A stretch of DNA of 64,000 nucleotides from Microglena sp. YARC (Eukaryota; Chlorophyta; Chlorophyceae; Chlamydomonadales; Chlamydomonadaceae): positions 40,025,668 to 40,089,667 of the forward strand of contig CM039462.1 in the NCBI GenBank assembly GCA_022414725.1, in the 5' to 3' direction. Shown here piece by piece: positions 52,655 to 62,307 of the stretch (position 1 is its first letter; each line of letters opens with the position of its first letter). The notes below the pieces were generated by a model that was not told the origin of the DNA, searched no databases, and saw only the letters and a list, made by a program, of their open reading frames with translations. The translations under genes were made by a program, and so were the position numbers.

Positions 52655-55600
52655 ACCCCCTCCCCCCCCCCCTCCCCCCCTCTCCCCCCCCCCTCCCCCC
52701 CCCCCCCCCCCCCCCCTCCCCCCCCCCCCCCCCCCCCGGCAAGCAGATTTTTGAATGTGTACCCGGTGCCTCTTGCCCGTTTTACCCAACCACGGACAGT
52801 CTACTGTAAAAATGCGTACCCGGATGACCTCCTGCTCGTTAGCCAACAAGTACATCCTACTTTGTTATCCGGCCCCTTTTAATCTAAACACATCAGCATT
52901 TCACCTTACACACGAATTGTACTCATCCTTAAATCTTAACCAGCAGCTTAAACACACACTCTGTGGCAAGCCAGGGAAACAAGAGCCGCTGTGGCGAGCT
53001 GGCCTAAGCAAGACTTCTGACCCTACCGGAGAGTGGTGGATTTACAGGCTAGGGAATCGGTGTAGCTGATAAACACTCACATCTGTACCATGTAAGCTGA
53101 GAAAGGGAAGTGGTGATATTAACAGGTAGGATCCCGTGTAGCTGATAAACACTCAATCTTACCAGGTAGCTGAGAAAGGAGAGTGGTGATTTACAGTGGG
53201 ATCGGTGTAGCTGATAAAACACTCACATCTGTACCATGTAGCTGGAGAAAGGGAGAGTGGTGGATTTACAGTAGGATCGGTGTCCTGATAAACACTCACA
53301 TTGTTTGAATTCATTCATCGTGCTTTTTTCTTTTTTAAGCCTTCCGTAACGGTTTGCGGCAACTCTCTTTAGCCTATTCGCCTTCGCCTGGACCTTGTAG
53401 CATAATGCGCGTGAACTTGGTAAGCCAACTATTGCCAAACCTGAACAGGGGGAAAACAAGCAATACAAAGAAACACAAAAATAAGTATAATGAATGAGCA
53501 TGGTGGTTTGCCTTGAAAGGCCAACCACAACTCATGTCATGCTCGGTAATGATTGCCAGTTGATTCGACAATGTGCCACTCAATTAGATAGCATTGAGAG
53601 TAGGGTGTCCCGTCCTTCAGGTAGTCAGGCACTTACATACAGTGACAACCAATTGTGGTTGGTGTCCCGTCCTTCAGTAGTAGGCCACTACACCATACAG
53701 TTGATCAACTAATTTGTAGTTGGTGTTCCCGTCCTTCGGTTAGTCGGCACTACACATATACAGTGAAAACCAATGTAGTTGGTGTACGTCCTTCGGTTGT
53801 TCAGGGCACTACATACAGTGCTACCCAATGATTAGTTTGGTGTTCCCGTCTGTTCAGTGGTCCGAGGGCACTACAACACATACAGTGACAAACCAATTGT
53901 AGTTGGTGTCCCGTCCTTCGGTAGTCAGGCACTACACATATACAGTTGACAGACCAATTTGTAGTTGGGTGTCCCCGTCTTCGGTAGTCAGGCAATACAT
54001 ACAGTGCTACCCAAATGTAGTTGTTGTACAGTCATGTGGTAAGTCAGCAGGACTAAAAGTAAAAGTACTGCCACCCCTAGTGTGTTGTACTTCCCTGTCA
54101 ATCCCCCCCCCCCCCCCCTAATACACACAAAATCCCAACCATCTTCTTCCATCACCCATATCCCATCACTAACCACACTGACCCTCCCCCACCTCCTCAT
54201 TATTGTTTTACACATTACACCAAACCCATATGACACAAACTTGTTACGACATGCCTCGCCAACACAAGCACCTTAGGAAGTTGCAGTAGACAACACTCAT
54301 GTCAGATCATGGTGTCAATAAACAAACACCAAACAACTCATCACCACCACCACCACCACCACCACCACATACCAGGATACCCCTTCAAAATGATGGCTCT
54401 GAAGGCACTCCAAACCACAACAATGGACCTGCATTTGGAAACAGCCATCAGATTGGACATGATAAGTATGGATTCTATTTCACTACCAATGAGTTCCCCA
54501 TGCGCGGAGGCTTTGTTGGTTCCAACATCTATGCGGTTAGCAAACGTGACTTGGCACAGGGTAAGATGGGTTTGGGGGCAAACGTGACCTGGCACAGGGT
54601 AAGATGGGTTTGGGGGCAAACGTGACCTGGCACAGGGTAAGATGGGTTTGGGGGCAAACGTGACCTGGCACATGGTAAGATGGGTTTGGGGGCAAACGTG
54701 ACCTGGCGGTGGTGGTGCCCCATGGTGGTGGACAGATGGTGGTGGTGGTGGTGGTGTGGTGGTGGTGGTGGTGAGATGGTGGTGCCCCATGGTGGTGGTG
54801 GTGGTGGTGGTGCCCCGTGGTGGTGGTGGTGAGATGGTGGTGGTGCCCCATGGTGGTAATGATTACATATGTTTCTCGAGAGTGCATGACCCCAAGCCCT
54901 TTTTTTAATAGTTTTTTTTATTTATGTTCTTATTAAGAACATTTATATTCCCAAACATATATTATTGCACATCTTTGAATGGTTCACATTTGCAATGTAA
55001 GTTAGCTCAAAGCACCCTTAAATATGATAATTGCCCATTAATTGTAGCTTTTTGGCCCCAAAAAAACAAATAGATGTGTGGTTCTTGAATTGCGATGCTT
55101 ATATATGCTTTCATAAGATTGTACCTTGCATCGCAATTTGCTGTGCTTATATGATGCCAAACAACAAGAAAGTAGTGCATCGTAATACCATAATTTTGCA
55201 AAGAATCCAAATTTGTAATAAACCAAGCTATTTGTGTTGACAATTTCAATATTTGTGGGTGAAAACGTTGGGTGAAAACCGTGACCTTTTTTCCCTGAAA
55301 CTTAGTCCCTGAAACTTAAAAACTTCACTACTTCCGTTTTCGTACGTATGTTGTTAAAAATTTATGTTTTTAAAATGGACATTTAATTAAAGAGCCCTGA
55401 CCAACCTCTGGCCTTCGAACATCAATCATACATTTATGTTTGTCTGTTATCATCCAGGGGTAGCCAAATAGGCTAAAAAGATATGCCAAATTAACAAAAA
55501 TACTGCTGAACTGAGCCCAAACTTGTGTGCAGGTACCCCCATTACCGTCCATGGTATATTGGCTCCAATGCAGAAATACCCCTTACTAGGTGAGGTTACA

Positions 55601-56527
55601 CCCTACCACCTTATACCTGCCAAGCTCCCAGCGGACGCCCCAGCCTATGCTGATGCTGATGGCGTTGAAGATGGCACCACATACATGCTCATGACCCATG
55701 CAGGCAGCGCAAGAACAATCACTCAGTTTGCTTTGTGGGGACTGAGTGGCACTAAGTCCTTAGTCGATGGGGCAGGGTACCTTTCGCTGTCACTCAGTCT
55801 GATGCAGAGTAGTGAACGGACTGGAAGGATGGTTTATAATGCACCCCAAAAGACGGGTGATTACCCTCTGGGCCAAAGTTTGGGCCAGCCGTTGGGTTTC
55901 ATTTCAGTCTCTCTCAACTCAGCTGCAAGTGTGGGAAATGTCATGTACTCTGCTGAAAAGTTGTGGGCTGTAGTTCAGACGCAGTTCTTCGTCAATGGTG
56001 AAAATCTCACGACCGCCACCCATGTATTGAAAGTAACTCCTAAAGACAAGAAGCTCGAGACAGTGGGTCTTTTAGGGTTTATTGGACAGCACACATTGAA
56101 CCCTGTTGTGGCTGTCAACAGCGAGGGCGAGGGGGCGGTGGCATTCACACTCGTTGGACCTGAGTACTTCCCCTCCTATGCATATGTCTCAATAAGTGAC
56201 AGCACTTTTGGGAACACTACAATTGCGTTGGAGGGAAAGAGCCCTCAAGACGGTTACACACAGTACACGTTTTCAGTAGATGAACCTGCCCGCCCACGTT
56301 GGAGTGCCTATGGTGCAGCAGCATGTGATGAGCATGGGGATGTGTACTTTGCTGGCGAGTTCATCGCAGCCCGTCCATGCACACAGCAGGAGTTTAACTC
56401 CATAACCGACATCGTTCGCTGTGGTGGCACTCGCACAATTTATACTAACTGGGCAACCGGCATCATCAAAGCTAGGTTAAATGGGGAGGAAAAGATAAGG
56501 AATGAAGTAGGAGAAGAAAGCAAGTAG
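44876..56527 (+). CDS. Secreted Ig-like/propeller-like surface protein, copy 2 (complete span, interrupted by gap)
   Basis: Exons 1 (44876-44939), 2 (45634-45752), 11 (54376-54560) and 12 (55533-56527) are clean and in phase. Exons 3 (~46498-46650), 4 (47397-~47528), 5 (48464-gap), 8 (51328-51416), 9 (51932-~52113) and 10 (52975-~53047) are recognisable by alignment to copy 1 but carry many single-base indels. Exons 6-7 would fall in the 1000-N gap. Exon 1 provides the signal peptide. With the clean exon lengths of copy 1 the total is 2742 nt, 913 residues. The indels also affect introns and repeats, and cluster on both sides of the gap, which points to unpolished sequence rather than gene decay. 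Confidence 0.75.
45634..45752 (+). CDS. Copy 2 exon 2
   Basis: 119 nt, phase 1 in and 0 out, after CTATCAACAG. It continues the signal exon as GIREMPRKASRALLEEETPF and ends FDQAWVDSE. The intron before it (44940-45633) contains no repeat array and no gene. Confidence 0.85.
48707..49706. other. Assembly gap, exactly 1000 N
   Basis: A round-number placeholder. The flanks correspond to copy 1 positions of about 8205 and 12032, so about 3.8 kb (rest of exon 5, exons 6-7 and the 39-bp and 30-bp minisatellites) is expected here if copy 2 is collinear. Confidence 0.97.
52606..52738. repeat. Poly-C tract specific to copy 2
   Basis: About 130 bases of C broken by occasional T or A. At the matching place in copy 1 (14596) there is no C tract. 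It is either a real expansion or a sequencing or consensus artefact within the noisy segment. Confidence 0.9.
54540..54700. repeat. 38-bp tandem repeat spanning exon 11 end and donor, copy 2
   Basis: Units start at 54540, 54578, 54616, 54654 and 54692: four full and a partial, against two full and a partial in copy 1. Three of the repeated donors read CACAGG|GTAAGA; one reads CATGGTAAGA. Confidence 0.95.
55533..56527 (+). CDS. Copy 2 exon 12
   Basis: Same length and frame as 17091-18085. About six residue differences (for example Y for H in GTTHMLM, E for G in SAGKLW, F for Y in DSTYG, S for G in RWGAY) and a few silent changes, so the copies have diverged slightly but both stay open. Confidence 0.88.
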
Positions 56528-57738
56528 AAGTATTATGCCAAGCATGGTATCCTCCTCTTTCTAGAAGGATGCGGATGGTCGCGAGAAGTTGCCTCTGTGC
56601 ATTGATGTTTGTATGAGAATAATAGATCAAGTCGATATGCAAATTATGCTTATATTCCGAGTTACTTTGATTTGAATTGATTGTGTTCATGTGCAAACGT
56701 GGAGTAGCCATTAAGGTTGAAGCCATGTGAACGTGTCCAAGGTATACCTCTATCTAGACACCTGAGCTGCTGCTGTATTGTTCATAGTCCTATTGCCTCT
56801 GCTTTGACAGAAACTGCCTCTGCTTTGACAGAAACTGCAGAACTGGAAGGAAGCTATGCGTCTGATGTGGACACTCGCCACTATGAAAGACAAAATACAA
56901 AGTGGGAGATTAGCGTGGAGTGTCATGTGCCCTGATTCCCTTTGGATGGCAACTGCTTAATAGGCCGTAGATGCAATCTGTGTAAAACGTGTTTATGTAT
57001 ATAAAATACAATAATTCGTCAAGCTGCGTAGCACAGTTGGAGTCCAATCGGACATTATATTAATTCTAGAGTGTAACCATTATTATTAGTCATCATATCT
57101 GGAAGTCCCCCTTCACTTGACTCCATCAGGCCGCGGGCAGGTTTGGAATCCAATAGGGGCCTCCCTTATAATCAGTGGGGCTTATAATAAGGGCCCCTTT
57201 TGTAGACTGCGACTCGTGAGACAGCAGGATCTTGGTGATGCTTCTTGGTTACAATAATATAAGATGGCGCGATGCTCCGTACAATGAACACGTAGCAGAG
57301 CATCTCAGAAGAGCTGTACACGCCAGCGTTACATCCAAGAGGCGTGGACACAGCCACAAGCTGGCAGGTTACAGCCACTAGCTGGCAGGACACGCGACTT
57401 TGCGCGTTACATGGTACGACCTCTTAGTCGCACCATATGGCACTATGAATAAAGCAGCATTTTACTAACTGGAATTTGGCTTGAAAAAATCTACTAACCC
57501 ACCTAGTAAAAGTTGGGGCGCTGTTTAGTAATAATCGGACACCCCATAGTAATTTAAGTTTACTAACTAGGATTTGATGGTTAGTAAACTAAATGGAGAT
57601 GGTTAGTAAAATACCGGGAACCCTTCATGGAATATCCCTCCTTGATTATAGGGAATTTGGTCCCGGATTATAGAATGTAATGCTTGACATACCCTTTCCT
57701 AATTCTGTAAATCCGGGTCCTGGGTTCCGGGCTAGGTC

Positions 57739-57966
57739 TGTTAATGTAAGATTGTTACAACGGCATAGGCTCGATAGAGGAGAAGATGCTATTAAGCGCA
57801 ACAGGCGCAATCATATAGAATAGAGATGTGTACTGCAGGGTACTGCAGTCACGAGCAGGCCACAGCTAGCCTGTGGCCTGGCGGCAGGCAACATGGTACC
57901 AGGAGGGAAAGGTACCGGTGTGCATTATGCCGACTCAGAGACTGATATATAAATCAGTCAATAACA
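57739..57966 (-). repeat. LTR (3' LTR of the minus-strand element)
   Basis: 228 bases, TG...CA ends, adjoining the polypurine tract. Differs from the other LTR at about two sites (for example CACGAGCAGG here, CACGTGCAGG there). Confidence 0.95.
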
Positions 57967-57975
57967 TCCCCCCCA
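57967..57975 (-). other. Polypurine tract
   Basis: Reads GGGGGGGGA on the minus strand immediately before the 3' LTR, the expected primer for plus-strand DNA synthesis. Confidence 0.8.
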
Positions 57976-58622
57976 ATTCAAGGTATTCTTGAGCTCAAGA
58001 ATTCCTGGAATTATCTGAGGGGCATAAGAAAAATAAAATATTAAAAGCTAGGGAGACTTTGGGAATTTCTAGTAGCTGAAAGGGAGAAATCACTTTCGCA
58101 GGGGTCTTCAAAGAAATGTCAGTCTTCTGGGGTAGCTGGCTAGGTAAGTGACACTGCAGGTAGGCTGCAGGCTAAGTAGCAGAAAGGCTGCTGAGAAGGT
58201 GCAAGGAAACTGCAGGTAAGCTGCAGGCTAGGTAGCAGAGAGGCTGCTGAGGAGGTGTAAGGGAACTGCAGGTAGGCTGCAGGCTAGAGCAGATAGGCTG
58301 CTATGGGAAGCTGGGTACAGAAATTCCAGGCTTGGTGAAGGCTTGTGAAGATATCCTTGGCTACGAGAAGTTGCATGATTTGAGACTAGAGGATTTGTCA
58401 TTTAGACATGATGTCTGGACTAGCCCCCCCATAATTTGGGTGAGCTACATTAGGTAGGCCCTAAATTAAAGCAAAGACATCAAGGAGAGACTGGAAGAAT
58501 TCTAAATTCAGAAGGGGTGCTGCCTGTGGAAGTACAGGGGGCAGTACAGTAGGCAGGTAATCTAAAAAATTCTAGAGTGTTCAAGTCTATCCAAAAGATG
58601 AAGAGCAATGTTGGAAACTGAA

Positions 58623-59648
58623 TTAAGTGCCTGGCTTGCTGGGGAAACCATCAAGGTCAAGTTGCTGGCAGAATTGGGCAAGGAACTGGTCAAATGACTT
58701 GGGAGCCAGGCTGGGGGGGGTAAGAATGTTGAGAAAGGTGAAGTCCATGGGGCTCCAGGTCATGCTGAGGTGATTGACACATATTACTTTGCCTCCAGGA
58801 TGTGCACAGCTCCTGGGGTCCATGATCATCTTAGGTCTGAATGAGAGTGTGTGAGCATGTGCATTGACCATGGCAGCTTGGAGACAAATGGCCCACTGTA
58901 AAGTGGGTCTGGCTGTGGTAGAAACAGTGGGGTAGGCTTGCACCATTTGCTGGAGTCTGCTGTTGTGCTTGATGATAGGGCTGCAGGCATCAGATGGCTC
59001 CTTGTGCATTGACCTGTGTGGGAACTGTTCTCTTTCAGAGGCCAGCAGGGTAGGGAACTTGCTAGTGAATTCTGTGATGAGCTTGGACAGTGGAGGTCTG
59101 GGCTTGATGTTGAAAGCTGGTGAAGCAGGCCTGCCGTTCAGGTGGTGTAGGGTGCATCCAAAACGTGTGAGGGCAAGGCTGGAGTTGTTGGAGAAGTGGA
59201 CGTTGGCATGCTGATTAACTTCTCCCAGTGGTAGTCTAATGTCTGGTGACCTGTTGACCAGTATCCATTGGTCCCAGGTAGTTGCTGTATCTAGATCAGA
59301 TGGCTTGTGTGGCCCATCCCCATCTATGGGGCCATCATAGTCCTCATAGTTGGTCCTGATCTGGTCACTGAGGAGTTCCATTTCTGCTCTGGCTCGTTGC
59401 AGACCCAGGTTGTCCAGCTGTTGTTGGAGGTCTGGAGTGACTTCAGGGGGGTCATCTACTCCTAGTCCAGGGTCATCCTGGGGCTTGTGTACCTCTGGGT
59501 GAATGAGCTCTGGTATGTCATCACTGTTAGTGTCATCAGAGTCTTCCAGACTGTCTGCATTGGAAGGGGAATGGTACTGACAGATAGGGTGAGGATGGTC
59601 CTGGGGGTCTTGGTCTACCTGCACATGAGTGGGTGGGTACTGCCCTAT
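58623..59648 (-). pseudogene. C-terminal continuation of the Copia-like gag-protease frame
   Basis: Same frame as the upstream gag-protease, separated only by a TAG at 59649-59651. It starts with another PPTHV-type repeat, then an acidic linker (DDTNSDDIPELIHPEVH) and a folded-looking part (WDQWILVNRSPDIRLPLGEV ... MTWSPMDFTFLNILTPPS). No RT or integrase motif. Function not recognised. The region from 57976 to 58622 is non-coding. Confidence 0.6.
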
Positions 59649-61580
59649 CTAAGAATCAGTGTGGGGTGCAGATGGAGCAGAAGTAGAGGGGAAGTCCTGG
59701 AGGTCTTGGTCTGCCTCCACATGAGTGGGTGGGTACTGCCCTATCTCAGAGTCAGTGTGGGGTGCAGATGGAGCTGAAGTAGAGGGGAAGTCCTGGGGGT
59801 CTTGATCAGCTCTACTGGGGGAGGTCTCATGAGTGGGTGGGTACTGCCCTATCTCAGAGTCAGTGTGAGATGATGGAAGCTTGGTAACCATCATGATGTA
59901 GGCAATGGTAGGGTCCACAGGGATAGAAGGATTCATAGCAGGGGCTGGTGAAGTTTGGGTAAGGTAGAGTCCATGCCTTTTGGGGCATGAGAGGAGCAGT
60001 TTGGTACCAGATGGTCTTGGGATGGAGAGTGTGGCTTGATTCTTGGACAGGTGAACTTGGAGGTCTGGGCACAGGCTGGTGGCTGCATGAATGCTAATGA
60101 TGTTGGGCATGTTGCAGTCAGCAAGAAGTACATTGTTCAGGATGATCAGAGTCCTGCCATGGCCCTTGATCTTTGCCTTCCCTGTCTGCTTGCAGAGGAT
60201 AGGTGGAGAGTCTTGATCTGCCAGCTGCAGCCTAATAGGCTGTTGGAGGTCCTGAATGTCATGCAGATGGGAGATGTTACTTGTTGCATGAGAGTGTGCT
60301 GCAGTGTCTATGATCCATTCTGTCTGCAGTGCTGCCTGAAAAACTTCTCCATCTTCTATAGTGCATTCATCAGCAGCACTTATTTGTCCAAAGAATGCTG
60401 TATCAGCCAGGGGGTCAGGTGGCAAGGCAAAAGAAACAGACTTGCCTCTGGTTGGTGTAGCAAAAGTCATGGGCTGGAGGTTGTCCTCATCCAGTGCCAG
60501 GGACAGGAAGTTGTGTTGTTCACCCTCACTGTCAGAGTTGGATGTGGACTGATCACCATCAGCAACATGTGCATGGCGTCCCTTGCTTGGGTACCTCCTT
60601 GGACGTCCTCTGGCTGGACTGGTCTTCTTGGAGTCCTTCTTGTCGTCATGATCCTTGTCATTCCTATTTCTAGGAGGTGACTTAGATCCATGGTCAGCTT
60701 CATCTGAGTCTGCTGGCTTGAAAGCCAGATTGGTGTCATCACTGTTGCACTCTCTGGAGTTGTGGCCTATCCCCCCACAGTTCCAGCAGGTCATCTTCTT
60801 TCTTTCGATTTTCCTGTCTCTGAATGGGAGGTGCTTGCTGTTGAAGGGCCTCCCAGTCCTGTAGGCTGCAGCTGCAAGCTCAGCCTCTTCTGGAGATGGT
60901 GCAGGGTCAACTTGCTTCACTAAGCACCAGTTGAGGATGGAACTTTGGAGCATGGAAAAGGTAGTGATAGCAGTAGGGTTGAACTGATTGATGTAACCAT
61001 CATATTCTGAGCGGGAGTTCAGACCTTTGACAATGAGGTTCAGGTAGTTGCTGGTGGAGACGATGTGGAGATTTGCTATCTTGGGGACCTGGGAGTAGAG
61101 GTCAGCTGCCCTGGAGAGGTAGGTCTGCAGGGATTCAGTGGGTGTCATACGTAATCCCATGATGGCAGCCAGGGTGGTATGCTCTAGCATGCTGCCATGC
61201 TCAGAGTACAGGGCATCTAGGAACCTGAAAGCTCTAGTTGCCATATCTGTTTCGGCATGGATGGCCTGCTGGATCCCATCTGATACATGATCTATTATGA
61301 TCTTGAAGGCTTTGTTATTCTTCCAGGTCGAGATCCTGTTGGGGACACCAATCCTAGGGGCAGCCGGAACAGCTGGATCAGCAGCCGCAACAGGAGGGTA
61401 GCTAATATCATCAGCAGGGTAACCATCAGAGTCATCAGGTTCGCCAGCGACGACCGCTTGTTGGCAGTCGAAAGCAACGGCAATGGTATCCCTATCTGAT
61501 TTGAGGGCAAGAAGGATATTCTGCCTGGCGCTACGCCAGGTGTAGAGGTTGTTTCCGGTGAATATCCTGGGAGGTTGCAT
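59649..61580 (-). CDS. Copia-like gag with zinc knuckle and protease-like site
   Basis: 643 residues. N-terminus MQPPRIFTGNNLYTWRSARQ is the Copia gag start pattern (F.G.NY..W). The gag core has LSRAADLYSQVPKI and NLIVKGL. The knuckle CWNCGGIGHNSREC (265-278) is CX2CX4HX4C. The protease-like segment EWIIDTAAHSHATSN has D425; the usual DSG/DTG is DTA here. The end has two and a half repeats of a 31-residue unit (FPSTSAPSAPHTDSEIGQYP). The stop is a TAG replacing the GAG found at the same place in the other units. Gag forms the particle that packages element RNA. Confidence 0.85.
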   Translation of the reverse strand: MQPPRIFTGNNLYTWRSARQNILLALKSDRDTIAVAFDCQQAVVAGEPDDSDGYPADDISYPPVAAADPAVPAAPRIGVPNRISTWKNNKAFKIIIDHVSDGIQQAIHAETDMATRAFRFLDALYSEHGSMLEHTTLAAIMGLRMTPTESLQTYLSRAADLYSQVPKIANLHIVSTSNYLNLIVKGLNSRSEYDGYINQFNPTAITTFSMLQSSILNWCLVKQVDPAPSPEEAELAAAAYRTGRPFNSKHLPFRDRKIERKKMTCWNCGGIGHNSRECNSDDTNLAFKPADSDEADHGSKSPPRNRNDKDHDDKKDSKKTSPARGRPRRYPSKGRHAHVADGDQSTSNSDSEGEQHNFLSLALDEDNLQPMTFATPTRGKSVSFALPPDPLADTAFFGQISAADECTIEDGEVFQAALQTEWIIDTAAHSHATSNISHLHDIQDLQQPIRLQLADQDSPPILCKQTGKAKIKGHGRTLIILNNVLLADCNMPNIISIHAATSLCPDLQVHLSKNQATLSIPRPSGTKLLLSCPKRHGLYLTQTSPAPAMNPSIPVDPTIAYIMMVTKLPSSHTDSEIGQYPPTHETSPSRADQDPQDFPSTSAPSAPHTDSEIGQYPPTHVEADQDLQDFPSTSAPSAPHTDS

Positions 61581-62059
61581 TGTGTAGGAGTCTTGACGTT
61601 GTAGGTCGGAGTGTTGGGTAAGGGAGAGTTACGAGGGCGGGGCAGGGGAAGAGGGGATGGAGTCTGGGTGGGGATCGGCGATCCAAAGGGATCCAGCGGA
61701 TTACCGAGGGTTGAACGTTGCCAAGCGGCAATGTTCGACGACAGAAGCTTCTTTTAAGCTGGAGGCGTAGACAAATTGATCGTCTGAGATCAATACAGCA
61801 CTGTGTGGGTCTCGGTGAGGGCGTCGTCCTATACTCACTTCATAGATTTCGGTGACTTGTGGTCGCTCTTGCTTGCTCCAGTCGTAGGACGCAGTGGCAG
61901 ATCCAAGGATTCTTGGTAGGAAGCGGCAGGCGGAGCAGCGGGAAGTAGGATCCGCACAGGGAGTCCAGGTGCTTAGTTAAAACTCGGGCCTTCGACAAGT
62001 CAGAGGGGAACTGAATCCGAATGCGGAAATCAGCGGCTGTTCTTCGTTAGCGTCTAAAG

Positions 62060-62074
62060 ATGGCGCACATAACC
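62060..62074 (-). other. Putative primer-binding site
   Basis: The minus strand reads GGTTATGTGCGCC directly after the 5' LTR. Position fits a PBS; the matching tRNA was not identified. Confidence 0.4.
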
Positions 62075-62302
62075 TGTTAATGTAAGATTGTTACAACGGC
62101 ATAGGCTCGATAGAGGAGAAGATGCTATTAAGCGCAACAGGCGCAATCATATAGAATAGAGATGTGTACTGCAGGGTACTGCAGTCACGTGCAGGCCACA
62201 GCTAGCCTGTGGCCTGGCGGCAGGCAACATGGTACCAGGAGGGAAAGGCACCGGTGTGCATTATGCCGACTCAGAGACTGATATATAAATCAGTCAATAA
62301 CA
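62075..62302 (-). repeat. LTR (5' LTR of the minus-strand element)
   Basis: 228 bases matching 57739-57966. It would carry the element promoter. The leader between it and gag (61581-62074) has no gene. Confidence 0.95.
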
Positions 62303-62307
62303 AGGTC

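Larger units (their letters stand above)
46260..54055. other. Indel-rich, probably unpolished sequence around the gap
   Basis: Aligned by eye to copy 1, this stretch has frequent single-base gains and losses in exons, introns and repeats alike, while sequence before about 46200 and after about 54060 is almost identical. Examples: the exon 3 acceptor reads CTCTGCG instead of CCCTGCAG, and exon 8 gains and loses single bases. A noisy consensus (raw long reads used to bridge a gap) is the simplest reading. Confidence 0.7.
57739..62302 (-). mobile_element. Copia-like LTR retrotransposon, non-autonomous
   Basis: Two 228-bp LTRs (57739-57966 and 62075-62302), each TGTTAATG...CAATAACA, flanked by the 5-base duplication AGGTC (57734-57738 and 62303-62307). 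The uninterrupted target is seen in copy 1 at about 29530 (GGGCTAGGTCAGGTTCC). On the minus strand the polypurine tract GGGGGGGGA abuts the downstream LTR (57967-57975), confirming orientation. Internal frames give gag, a zinc knuckle and a protease-like site. No integrase, reverse transcriptase or RNase H is found. The LTRs differ at only a few positions, so insertion is recent. Confidence 0.9.

Noticed and set aside
52521..52855. Poly-proline / poly-glycine frames
   Set aside because: Translation of the poly-C tract in the noisy block.
59487..61499. Plus-strand frames opposite the Copia-like gag
   Set aside because: Antisense shadows; the minus-strand frame carries the zinc knuckle and gag motifs.
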